Of a DNA stretch of 64,000 nucleotides, positions 1 through 11,714 are shown in pieces. The stretch covers positions 12,433,036-12,497,035 of the forward strand of contig CM051393.1 of NCBI GenBank assembly GCA_028015245.1, written 5' to 3'. How positions within the stretch are numbered: the stretch's first letter is position 1; every line of letters begins with the position of its first letter. The stretch comes from Cardamine occulta (taxonomy: Eukaryota > Streptophyta > Magnoliopsida > Brassicales > Brassicaceae). The notes under the pieces are model-generated. The model saw only the letters and a program-made list of their open reading frames with translations, did no database searches and was not told the origin of the DNA. A program made the position numbers and the translations under genes.

Positions 1-3000
1 TTCAAATTATTGTATATAAAAATCCTTTAACAAAAAAAAAATATTATATAAATGTTTTCTTACGAATTAATTTTGTTTTGCTGTCAATGATGGGAATGTT
101 GGCTTGGAATCTTGGTTTGTGGGGTCGCTCTATCTATTTTTTCTCTATTCGGTTGGAATAAAGTTGGTTTGAAATGTTCAAACCAATTAAATACTGTTAC
201 TTTTGCAAAATTAAAACATGAATACAAAATTCGATCTTGAGTTATGAAGGTATTATAAATATAAATATTATAACATTAATATTTAATCACCTAAAATGTT
301 GTAACATCAATAAACTAGAAAATTGTTTTGTAAAACTAATTATGAAGTATATTACAGATAAGTAATTGAAATAGATCTAAATGAAGACAAATAATGATGT
401 AAAAATTTGTGATATTATAAGAATTTGGTAATTTTTACTAAGAATGTCTTATTTCCAACCAATATATATATATATATATATATATATTGTTAATCATAGA
501 CTGTATAATTGTCTATGTATATTGTATACATATATAAAAGGTGCTCAGCTCTAGGTTATAAGTTTTTGGACTTGTATTTTCCGTCGAACTATGCTATGTT
601 TACTTTATCATCTTTATCGAATAATTGTTTGGTGCATGATCCCCTATATATATATAGAGGTATTTACATATCTAAAGCAAAAAGCGAAGCCAGTATATAA
701 AATTTAACTATGAAATTATGTATTAAACTCTTAATTAGTAGTATATAATACTTGGAAAGAATTAATGACCTATCAAAGCTCATATATGCGTCGACAAAAA
801 AAAAGACATATATATGTACGTTGGAACTTGGAAGAAATTAATTAAGTGTACCAGGTTTTTTTTTTGGGGGAAAAAAAACGGATAATGCTACATTTGTTGT
901 GAACTTTCTGCATTATATAGTCGTGAACTCTTGATAATAGAAAAAGGTTTAAATTGACAAGTGTAAATTCTAATATGTCCCATTTCGCTCTTTCCTAATA
1001 ACTTAACGAATAGAGTGGACTGAAACATCATTAGATTCCTAATTAAATTGTTCTCTTATTTATCCACTTGGTTGGTCTATAAGAACCCCATAATTGAATA
1101 ATCAATTTACTATGAATAAATCAACGAGCAAATGCGCCGGTTTCACATTATCTAAAAGTATTTATATTTAAAAACCTATACTATTAAATAATTTATTTGT
1201 ACGGTGCTAGTAGACGACGCATTTCAATTAGTTTTTCTAATTATATCTTTATTATTAGCAATATAGTATTAATTACAAAGTTGAGGGAGCATGGTTCATG
1301 ATTAAGAGAAGAATATCGAATACTGTCTTGCTGATGTAGTTATTTTTTTTATATTTCGATATTAACATTTGAATTTAATTTTGGCGAAATCACGCATTTA
1401 CGGTTCAAATTTTAAACAAAACGAACAATTTGATTAAGTGGAAAAATATATGGATATGCTTTAACAAAAAATAATATATATGTATATGAATGATGATTGC
1501 ATGAAGTTATGAACCTAAAATATAAAGAAACATTTAGCAAAATGATCAGTCCTACTTTCACCCGACATCCTAACTGTCTTTGTGCCCACTTCTGTCCAAC
1601 TTTGTCTTCGTGCATGTGAACTTCTAAGTTTCTTTTCATTAGTTATATTGAAACATTTACTTTTAGAATACAAAGATAAATAGATAGGATTTTTCTTTTT
1701 GATAAAATGTGAATTTATTTACCAAAAAAGATCAGTTTCTTTACAAGAATATAATAGTTAATCATAGGTTATAAGATTGTATATTATCAATCCTTCTAAG
1801 ATGTAATATTCAATTAATCTATTTGATCGTCAAAAAGGAAAAGAGTGAGGATAATATCCTAGTATTCAAAAAATGAACAACATAGTTTACATATGATAAT
1901 TAGGTAATTGAAAACAAAATTAGGTAATTAATAAGAGAATAAACCAAATTTTTGTTTTAGAATTTTTCAACTTCAAATTTAATAATCTAATATCACTGAC
2001 TTTGTAAAACTCCTTGACATACGTCAATAGAAAAGATCTTGCAAAGATTTTATACATTTTAAAATTGAATTTATTCTATTTTTAAGATGCCGAACTTAGT
2101 GATTAATTATATTAATATGTGTCCTTTCTTTTCTTGGTTTTAATTTTCATTTCTTCAGGTTATTAAAATTATTTTAACAAAAAAGGTTATTAAAATTATA
2201 TTATCTAGAGCTTTACATGATTACTAACGTGAGACCGGCCAATGAGAAGTTATTCTTTATCTTTTGATACTGAAATTATATACATTAATACGTAATGTAT
2301 CTACATATTTATATATAGTTACAAATCATTATATATTCTGTAACACCTAAATTTTGTAATACTATGAATCTATGATGGTATGAATGACCAAATTTAAAAA
2401 TAATGATCTTATTTACATCACTAAAACATTTTATTTTCCAAAATTCATTTCGTATAAACTTTGGTTTCCTTAACTCATAATTAATTACAAACTTATATAT
2501 ATACATATATATATATATATAGATTACATGTTCACATCTAATCAACCAATTAACATATGTATTAATCCGGTTAATTACTATTTTGCTACATGTCAAATTC
2601 TTGCGGAAATGTACAAGTTTTCTATGAGAAGAGTATTTATAAAGATAATAAAATAAAATGAGAAAATTTGTTTTTAATCGTAATGAAATAACATAAATAA
2701 TATGTTTTCAAGATTTTTTTGTTTAGTTTAGATTTTTCTTAAGTTTGTCTTAATAAGTTTAGTTCACCATTTTAATACGTTTGTAATTAATAACACGTGG
2801 AGTTTTATTTAGATGCAAAGTTTGGATAATGTATCAAGAAATTGTTTATGTTAATTAACGTAAGTAGTATCAATAAACTATTGTTTTGAGATAAAGCCTA
2901 CGTGGCACAAGAGGAATTAGTGGGTTCCAATTAAAGCACAGAATTAAATAAAATGGCGATCAAAAGAATATTACTTTGTACTTTAAAAAAAAAACAAATA

Positions 3001-4257
3001 GGTCAATGCTTTGTATATTTACGATTAATTTAAAGTTCGTTACGTCATATGGTTAGATAAACATCTCTCTCAGTCTCGTAGAAAAATAGATTTTTACTTT
3101 CAGTCCTTCATTGGTCATTAATTTTCATATTTACTTTGTTCCATTAAAATTTGTGAACTGTTTTTTTGTTGAAATTTGAAACTTGTGTACTGTTTCTTAA
3201 AACAGTGAGTTTTTATTTCTTAATGCATATAAGTTACTAACGTATATCCCATTTGTATTTTTAAATAATTTAGTGAAGTTGCAAATCGACACATATAGCA
3301 ATTAATATGCAGCCACAGGGGTGTGACAGAAAAAAATGAAATGCACATGCTATGACATCCGCATGTGATCCACCAAATATTCCCAAGTTGTTAAGCTAAA
3401 CATGATTACGAGAGAGGTTAAGGCCAATGATTAGGAATCAGGATGTTAAGCCGTATCCACCAGAGAAAAATCTTTAATATTTCTGTTTCGTTATAATTGT
3501 CTATCTTCTGTTGTTTTCTTCTCTTAAAAAAAAATATATGGTTATGATAATTTTCTGTGGTTTTGTGAAAAACTACAAGAATTCTTTCTTTATCCAAAAA
3601 AAAAAAAAAAGCCTATAAGAAATATGTGAAGATTGAACCTTGAATCTGATTTGATTACTCTCAATCTCTCTTGATCTTTCGTTTGTTGAATATGAATAAG
3701 AAAGAATGATACACACAATTTTACGAGTTCGGAATTTCCTCCTACATCTCACCGGAAGCTATTCCGGAATCTACTAGATCCTTGCTCAAATTCGAGCTCT
3801 TTCTGTTATCTCTTTACAGTGGATTGTTCTTGCTCTTTCTTTCTCTTAATTACATATCTCGTATCAAGAAGAGTACAAAAGATTAGAGAAGAGGAAGAGT
3901 AAAGCCTAAAACTCATACGTGACTCTGTGTCTGACTTTAGTCAAAGTCTAAACCCTCTCTTCCTCTTAGAGACTTCCTCAAACAAAAAATTCTTCACTGA
4001 TACTAAGGACACAATCCTTCAAATTAGTTTACAAATAACTTTTTAATTCTCAGCGCCATATACACTTTCGTATTGTGAGTGTTAATGCTTTGAATACACT
4101 CTGCTTCAATAACATACATCAACATGTTAATTTGTTTGACTTTTGCTCCACCTTAAAATGTTTATACCTCCACATAAGAATATGTAGTCGATCATCTAGA
4201 TCTCCACCATATGTGACCATATAAAAAAACTTTACATTATATATGCACACCTAACCC
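1..4257. other. AT-rich spacer upstream of GPT1
   Basis: No open frame here has coding character: those present are short, AT-rich and interrupted. Two TA microsatellites lie inside, at 462-487 and about 2494-2521. The last several hundred bases (from about 3650) are richer in CT tracts and probably hold the GPT1 promoter and leader, but I cannot place a transcription start or a leader intron. No RNA gene or transposon end was recognised. Confidence 0.6.
462..487. repeat. (AT)n microsatellite
   Basis: An uninterrupted run of alternating A and T of about 26 bases. A second, interrupted TA run lies at about 2494-2521. Likely length-polymorphic; no function suggested. Confidence 0.9.
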
Positions 4258-6512
4258 ATGAATAGAATTTCTTTGAAACAGATCTTCTCAGCCAAGATCG
4301 GCCTTTTCCAACGAAACCCTTCTCCATTACTCGGAAGATCTCATGTTTCTCTCTCGTTTCCGTCGACGGAGCTTCCAAAACGCACCGTTTTAGCCGCCTC
4401 TAACCCTTTGCATCTCTCTGCTCTGACAGCTAAGTCTCCGGTACTGAGATGCGAAGCCTATGAAGCCGACCGATCAGAGCCTCAGCCGATCGATGCAGCG
4501 GCGGAAGCGAAATCAGAAGCGGCTAAGAAATTGAAGATCGGGATTTACTTTGCTACTTGGTGGGCTTTGAACGTTGTGTTCAATATCTACAACAAGAAGG
4601 TCTTGAACGCTTACCCTTATCCATGGCTTACCTCAACGCTTTCACTTGCCGCTGGCTCGTTGATGATGCTAATCTCTTGGGCTGTTGGGATCGTTGAGAC
4701 TCCAAAAACAGATTTCGATTTCTGGAAAACTCTTCTTCCGGTAAGTGGGTTGGTGGGGAAATAAAGTTTGGTGAGAAAAAATTGAGGAAAAAGGTGGGAA
4801 ATTTAAGTTAGATATCGATGTTTACGATGATGGGGGTTTAGGGTTAAGGTCAAATTTGATGCAGATCTTGCAGGAATATTTCTTGTTTTTTTCTTACTTG
4901 AGTGATATGAATAGTTTTGTTTGCTTCCTAAGTAAAACTGAGGGAGTGAGAGAGAGAGGAAAGTGATGTTTTTGGCTGTGCTTGCGTTCATAAGCTACTG
5001 ATTTTTCTGAATTTTCATAGCATGTCACATAATTTTAGCTTCTAGTGAATCATTCTAGTTTAAAGTATTAAACTTTGAGATATTTTGTTGTACTAAATAT
5101 GGTTTTTGTTGGATTGTCTATAGGTTGCTGTGGCACATACAATTGGTCATGTGGCTGCAACGGTGAGTATGTCAAAGGTTGCGGTTTCGTTCACTCATAT
5201 CATCAAGAGTGGTGAACCTGCGTTTAGTGTGCTCGTTTCGAGATTCCTTTTGGGTGAAACCTTCCCTACTTCGGTTTATCTGTCTCTCATTCCAATCATT
5301 GGTGGTTGTGCTCTCTCTGCTCTTACTGAGCTTAACTTCAACATGACTGGTAATATATATATTTCTTGATACTGATGGTCATGTATCCGATGTTTTGTCT
5401 TCATCTTTTTTGTTAGATAAGTTCCTTAAGCTGATTGGGAGTGTGATTTGAAATGGCTTTGCTGGTTTAATATTGGCTTCAAATCTGTGGTTTTTGCTCT
5501 CAGGTTTCATGGGAGCGATGATTTCGAACTTGGCTTTCGTTTTCCGTAACATCTTCTCGAAGAAGGGAATGAAGGGAAAGGCTGTGAGCGGAATGAACTA
5601 CTATGCATGTATTTCAATGTTGTCCCTATTGATCCTCACTCCCTTTGCGATTGCGGTTGAAGGACCTCAGATGTGGGTTGATGGTTGGCGCAAGGCTCTC
5701 TCTGATATCGGACCACAGTTTGTCGGGTAACTTCCCTCTTAAACCTCTTACGAAAGGACGGATCTTTTAAACTCAAAATATACGTTTTTTACATGTTTAA
5801 TGCATTCTTGTCCTGTTCCTAGAATCCATTGTGAAAGACCCCCTTGTCAAGTTCTTGTCTTTTGCTCTCAAAATTCTTGTTTTCATCCAGATGATTAAGA
5901 ATCGTTGAGTCTTTTTAGTGATTAGAACAATGAATCCATCTTATTTGCTTATCCGATTCCACTTTTTCTGAAAATCAAATTTGTAGGTGGGTGGTTGCGC
6001 AGAGTGTATTCTATCACCTCTACAACCAAGTGTCTTACATGTCTTTAGACCAAATCTCTCCCTTGACATTTAGTGTTGGTAACACCATGAAACGTATTTC
6101 TGTCATCGTCTCCTCCATTATTATCTTCCGCACTCCAGTCCAGCCTGTTAACGCACTTGGAGCCGCCATTGCTATCCTTGGAACCTTCTTGTATTCCCAG
6201 GTAAACCACTCAACACAGAAACCTTACAATGACCAAACTGCCCCTGTTATCCATCCATATTGAATGTGATAAATAAGCGTCTCTTCTTGGCTTCATTTCC
6301 CAGCCACATGATGACCCTTACTCCCTTGGCCATATGATTAGAACTTAAGTGACCTTAACTATAACTTCTTGGATAATATCAATTATCAAGACTCGTCTCA
6401 GTTGATTGGTTTTGTTAAATTCTGCAGTAATAATTCAAGAATCAAGATCTTGATTAGTCGTCTTAATGTTTCTTTATTTTGGTTCTCGCGTATTGTGCAG
6501 GCAAAGCTCTAA
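4258..6512 (+). CDS. GPT1: Glucose-6-phosphate/phosphate translocator 1, plastid
   Basis: Imports glucose-6-phosphate into heterotrophic plastids in exchange for phosphate, supplying starch synthesis and the oxidative pentose phosphate pathway. Exons are 4258-4740, 5124-5349, 5504-5726, 5987-6200 and 6501-6512, all with GT-AG borders and consistent phase, giving 385 residues (A. thaliana GPT1 has 388). Residues 1 to about 75 are a Ser/Arg-rich chloroplast transit peptide. The rest is the hydrophobic triose-phosphate-translocator fold with the typical NVVFNIYNKKVLN, SFTHIIKSGEPAFS and GNTMKRISVI segments. The last exon encodes only AKL and the stop, so the protein ends YSQAKL. The start is the first ATG, just ahead of the transit peptide. 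Nothing looks broken. It could only be confused with the paralogue GPT2, which has a different transit peptide; the neighbouring TSB1 supports GPT1. Confidence 0.95.
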
Positions 6513-7755
6513 TTTGGAAGACAGTGCCAAGGTCTGGTGTTGAGCTCATGATTCCGGTTAAAGAGCTTAATGTAGATATTTGTCCTCAATAAATGAAAGA
6601 GATGATGAGAACCGAACACTACGATGTTTAGAGTGTGCTTAGGCCGTTTTTAATTTGAGTTTTTTGCATTTTAAAGTGTTTAAATTTGGGGGTAGTGAGA
6701 AGATTGCGTCTTTGTATCTAAAAGTGGGAAATAGATACTTGTCCCCTTGAGAATAAGACACCCTCAAACTCTCTTTTCAACTAAGAGAGGTATATTATTA
6801 TAGAGAATAATTTCGAGATTAATTCCAATTCCCGTTCATATATTATTCATCAATTTTGTTCATTCAAGATCCTTGTTAGCTGAATACTGAAAAACAAAAA
6901 TCCATGATTATTTAAACAGCATGATGGATATAGCTTCTATGGAACAATAAAATTTGGTTCAAACTAATGAGTCAGAAAGGAAAAGAGATGTCTCTTGGGA
7001 TTTCAGAAGAGGCAGAGAGATGTTTAGTGAAGAATATACTCAAGGAAGATTCTCTATCGGAATTTGCAATTTTATTATTTTCTTTTTGTTTATTCATCAA
7101 AGTCACCACTTCTCTTTTTTTCTTTCTTTCTTAAATCGTAAGGATCAGAACTCAGAAGCGAAACATGACTCTTGCAGGTGCTATAGTATATTTGTCTTCT
7201 ACTATTTGGAATTTTTGCATATTAGAAGACATATATTCGCATATATACTATAGCATATGATACAGTCATGTTCCATGAGTGGTTTTGACAAATAAAAATG
7301 CACTATATTTTTAAATTTCATGGGTATCTTATGATGATCCTCTTTCTTCTTAACTATCTCAGTTCCATACGTTTTTAGATAAAACTTGATAATTATAAAT
7401 AACCGATTTATCTAGCTGCAATGTCATAGAAGTCTTCTTCAATATAGTATTAGTAAGTGAATTATTTTTTGTTTGATACGGAAAATGCGTTTACAAATAT
7501 GTGATTTTGATTATTCCGTAGAGTCCTGAGATAATAAATTTCATGTTTTTATCTGCAAAAGTGGAGGCAGAATATTGAAGAACAAATAAATAGAGCTCAA
7601 AAATATGAAACGTTAATTTTTGTTCTCTTCGTAATCCTTTTCTATTTCCAACCTTTTTTGGAAACGTCCTGACTAGAGAAGCAAAGTACAAAACAGATTA
7701 CAAGTACAAAATGGATTTCATTGTTTGAAAATTAAAACATATAAAATGTTGCTCT
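6513..7755. other. 3' UTR of GPT1 and convergent spacer to TSB1
   Basis: The first ~300 bases are probably GPT1 3' untranslated sequence. The rest is AT-rich with one notable feature, the imperfect foldback at 7162-7272. The last ~70 bases are presumably the 3' UTR of TSB1, which is transcribed towards GPT1. Confidence 0.6.
7162..7272. repeat. Imperfect foldback (hairpin) about 110 bases long
   Basis: Three blocks pair in order. AACATGACT at 7162-7170 pairs with AGTCATGTT at 7264-7272. TGCTATAGTATAT at about 7179-7191 pairs with its complement at about 7242-7254. TGTCTTCT at 7193-7200 pairs with AGAAGACA near 7224-7231. The loop is about 23 bases, and the 3' arm carries an extra ~10 bases between the inner two blocks. 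It could be a short MITE-like foldback or a transcribed hairpin. The large one-sided bulge argues against a canonical microRNA precursor. No flanking target-site duplication was seen. Confidence 0.6.
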
Positions 7756-9855
7756 TCAAACTTCAAGATATTTTGCTACCGTCTGAACATCTTTATCGCC
7801 TCTTCCGCTGAAGTTCAAGACAACTCTCGTTCCGTCCGCTAACGTCGGACATAGTTTCTCAAGGTGCGCTAGAGCGTGCGAGGTCTCGAGTGCCGGAATG
7901 ATTCCCTCTAACCGTGACACTCTCTTGAACGCTACAAAAACCGCAAATCAAAGGGAAATGCAAAAGGCAAGTTACCAAACAAAGGAGAGATTTTCGAATA
8001 CAGAACAAAAGACTATGCATTGATACATACCTTCTAACGCTTCTTCGTCGGTTACACTATAGTATTCAGCTCGTCCCATGTCTTTAAGGAAACTGTGCTC
8101 AGGTCCAACTCCAGGGTAGTCCAATCTATAAGAGAAAACCCAAACCATGATCACGCAACCGTAGCTAAACTAAGTACACTATTCCATAAGCTACATTCAA
8201 ACTTATTATGATTAGGAATATTGCGATGGGCCTAAAAGCCGTGAACCATCCCGCCACTAATGGATCACCCGCAGACTGGCCAGGCCAAGACCTACCAAAC
8301 CAGAGCCAGGCTCAATATGGGTCGAGGTGGCTCATAACAACATCCTTACTTGTTATGGCTAATGGATCTGAATAGAGAATTTGTATTACCCTGCACTGAT
8401 GGAGTGAGGTTCAATGATTTGTCCATCATCATCTTGCAGCAAGTAACTCATAGCTCCATGGAGAACACCAACATCTCCCTTTGTCAATGTAGCAGCGTGC
8501 TTGCCACTATCCAATCCGAATCCCGCTGCTTCCACACCGATCAAACGGACCTCGGTGTCATCCACAAATTCATGGAAGAGTCCCATTGCATTTGAACCAC
8601 CACCAACACAAGCCACCAAGACATCCGGCTTCCCACCCCATTTCTCCAATGCTTGTCTCCTCGTTTCTTTACCAATCACAGCATGAAAGTCTCTAACCAT
8701 CATTGGGTAAGGATGAGGACCCGCCACAGATCCTAATATGTAATGGGTAGTTTCAACATTTGTCACCCAATCTCTTATAGCTTCAGATGTTGCATCCTTC
8801 AATGTCACTGTTCCAGAATGAACTCCTCTCACCTGTAACACCAGAAACCCAAAAAAATAGTTCAGAAACAATGCTCACGCATTTAAAAGAGATTGCCAAA
8901 CAATGAGATAAAATCTTAAGCATCACCTCAGCACCAAGAAGTCTCATTCTGAAAACATTGAGCGCTTGTCTCTCCATATCTTGAGCACCCATATAGATAA
9001 TACACTGAAGACCAAAACGAGCACACACAGTAGCTGTAGCCACACCGTGTTGACCCGCTCCAGTCTCAGCAATAATCCTCTTCTTCCCCAAACGCTTGGC
9101 GAGAAGAGCCTGAGCCACGGCATTGTTAATCTTGTGAGCTCCTGTGTGGTTCAAGTCTTCTCTTTTCAAGTATATAAGCGGCCCTTCGCCATTTTCACGC
9201 CGGTAATGCTCCGTGAGCCTCTCTGCAAAATACAGAGGACTTTCTCGACCAACGTAATCCTTCAAGATCCCTGCCAACTCTCTCTAACAAGATTCATTGA
9301 CACAAACACATGAATCAGACATTGAACCAGAGGAACCGAACCAAAACAAGATTCCTAATTTACATTTCGCTCTGTTTCTAACCATTTCATATACGAACAG
9401 AACCACTTACATTTCGCATCAAAAAGATCCAAACTTTTAATCAATCTGCAAATGGTAACACTATAATTCTAACGAAATGTTTCAATTTGATCCAAACGAC
9501 ATACCTGGAAATCATCGTCCGTGGCGAGAGAATAAAAAGCCGATTCGAGCTCAGAGAGAGCGTGCATAAGAGTTTCGGGTACATACTTCCCACCAAACTT
9601 CCCAAACCGACCAAACGAATCGGGTCTTTTCCACAGGGTCGGATCAGATCCGGCGGCCATGAGAACAGCCGGGTCCTTGGCGATAGTGCAGGAGATGGAG
9701 AAGGATGATGACCTGGAGCGAGACGATGGCAGAGGCGTAAATTTGACAACTTTGAAGGGTGATCTCAAATGGGTCAATTGGGAAGAAGAAGAGGAAGACG
9801 AAGGAGCAGAAGAAACGGAGGCTCTGAAAGTAGCAGCGGTGCCTGAGGCTGCCAT
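7756..9855 (-). CDS. TSB1: Tryptophan synthase beta chain 1, chloroplast
   Basis: PLP enzyme that condenses indole with serine in the last step of tryptophan synthesis, in the plastid stroma with the alpha subunit. Exons on the minus strand: 9855-9505, 9283-8927, 8832-8390, 8125-8031, 7931-7756; phases agree and give 473 residues (A. thaliana TSB1: 470). Residues 1 to about 75 form a Ser-rich transit peptide. Then come GRFGKFGGKYVPE, the PLP lysine in HTGAHKINNA, the glycine loop ETGAGQHG and the phosphate-binding GGGSNA. The protein ends KYLEV. The start ATG is the only one ahead of the transit peptide. Intron 4 (8126-8389) holds an unusually GC-rich block (about 8227-8345) of unknown origin. 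TSB2 is the alternative, but the GPT1 neighbour and transit peptide fit TSB1. Confidence 0.96.
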
Positions 9856-11714
9856 TACTGAATCTCTCTCTCAGTCAATATTATTAGATTCTCTTTGAAA
9901 TATCCTTCAAAGTGCTTTTATAGATTTCTTTATTTTCCATAAGAATTGGTCAAATTTGTGACCACAAATTCATATTAAACTAAAGTTGAACACGTATAGA
10001 GCAAAACAAATAGTAAAATCTAATATTCATTAGAAATAGAACAAATAAAAAATATTTAAATTAGAAATATTTATAAAATGAAATAGGCATTTATAAAATT
10101 ATATTTATTATATATCATATATTTTACAAAGGTTTATTTATAAAAAATAATTAAAAACTATTAAACATATAACAGTTAAGAAAATAGAAACTGAAATATG
10201 AACTTTAACAAAAAAAAAAAACAAAAAAAAAAAAGAAGAAGACATTTATCAAATAAGGATAAAAAGTTGGTATGACCCGGAAAAGGGGATAGTATTTTAC
10301 TATTTTTTGTCAACAATATATTTTTAACACATGGTTTTTGCATTGGATATTTAGTTATTTGGTTAGAAAACAGAGTTGCATAAGATAACTACAGACTTGA
10401 ATATTTGATTCCAGTTGATGCAGATTGTTATATATTCGGTTTGGCAGTTTGTGTGTATTTTTAATGTAAAGTTTTAGTAGCTTTTGCACACACAAACAAA
10501 AAAAAAGTTTAGTAGCTAAATGAATCTATTTTTCAAAGAAAATCATTTTGAAGTCCATTAATCTGACTCGGTTCTGAGACTGGTCCCTTATTTTATATTT
10601 ATTCTGGGCCGAACAAGCCTACTTACTTGGGTCAATCGTTTATTGATTCTTGGTGGGTTTAGTCCGTATTGTATTGTTTTGATACTGGTATTTAGAGAGT
10701 ATTACTATCAAAGTATCAATGTATGTAATAATCATCATTAAATTTTATGATAACAAGAAATAGAGAACAAACAAAAAAGAATAAAAGATAGTATTGAGAA
10801 AATTTCAAATACTAAAAGGAAAATGAAATTTTTTAGAAATTAGAAGTAAACATAAAGAAACTACATTCATAAAGAAAGAGATTGAAACAATGGTTTTGAT
10901 TGATAATGTTGTTTTTCCGTGATATAACACACTCTTTTATATATAATTATTTGGTGTGGTGGTAAGGACATGGTGGTATTCAGAGTTGTACACCATATTC
11001 TATCACCACAAAAGCAACTTTATTTATAAGACCCAATATAAAACTATAAAGAAAACAATCATGGTAATGAAGAATGAAATAAAACTAAGATATATGTAAA
11101 TATAAACGAAGTTTTGTTAATAAAAACAAATGGGAACGAATAAAGACAAAGTAAATCAGTGTCGCTAAAAGAAGTTAAATAACAAGAAATTTTACTTTTT
11201 CTAAAGATTGATACAAACAGATTCATAATGTAAATTTGCTGTACATGTGTACTTAACAAAAAGTTACTTTTATTGCCATCTTTGTACTCGAAATGGTTCA
11301 CCAAAATCGTAAATATATTAAATTTTATATTTAAAGATCACATCAGCCAATTTAAATCTTAACTCCTAAGCGAAAGTATATTTTCGAGAAAATATCCTTA
11401 AAAGTTGTTTTGGTTATCAGAAAAACGAAATCTGATTAATTTTTTCAAACCTCTCTCAGATTGAAATCGAAAGCTCGGATCTTTCTTCAAATCTGCTGGA
11501 TCAATTCATGATTTCGAAGATCTCTATAGCAAACCTAAGGTAAAAAAATCTCCACTTCTCATTTGATTGTGCCTCTTAGCCCCAAGTTGGGTAAAATCTA
11601 GAGTTTGATCCCAATTCTGATTTGATTTCAGATCAGAAGCTTCTACGAGTTGATTATATGCTTTGTTTGAAGATCTGGGTTTGGTTGCATTTCTGAGTAA
11701 TTTTAACCCACACA
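9856..11714. other. Spacer: TSB1 promoter side and leader of the b561 gene
   Basis: AT-rich, with A-tracts near 10206-10240 and no believable coding frame. The first few hundred bases are the TSB1 upstream region. Sequence from about 11430 to 11714 is probably the leader of the following gene. From memory A. thaliana annotates another gene (AT5G54820) about here; I see no trace of it. Confidence 0.5.

Noticed and set aside
509..700. Short frame near the left edge as a gene
   Set aside because: Composition is that of random AT-rich DNA; it contains TA repeats.
7162..7272. Foldback considered as a microRNA gene
   Set aside because: A one-sided ~10-base bulge and an unpaired outer segment break the duplex where a mature miRNA pair would lie; no known family sequence was recognised.
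8227..8345. GC-rich intron block as a tRNA-derived SINE
   Set aside because: No clear A box/B box pair or tRNA-like head, and no poly(A) tail or duplication; kept only as an unexplained insertion.
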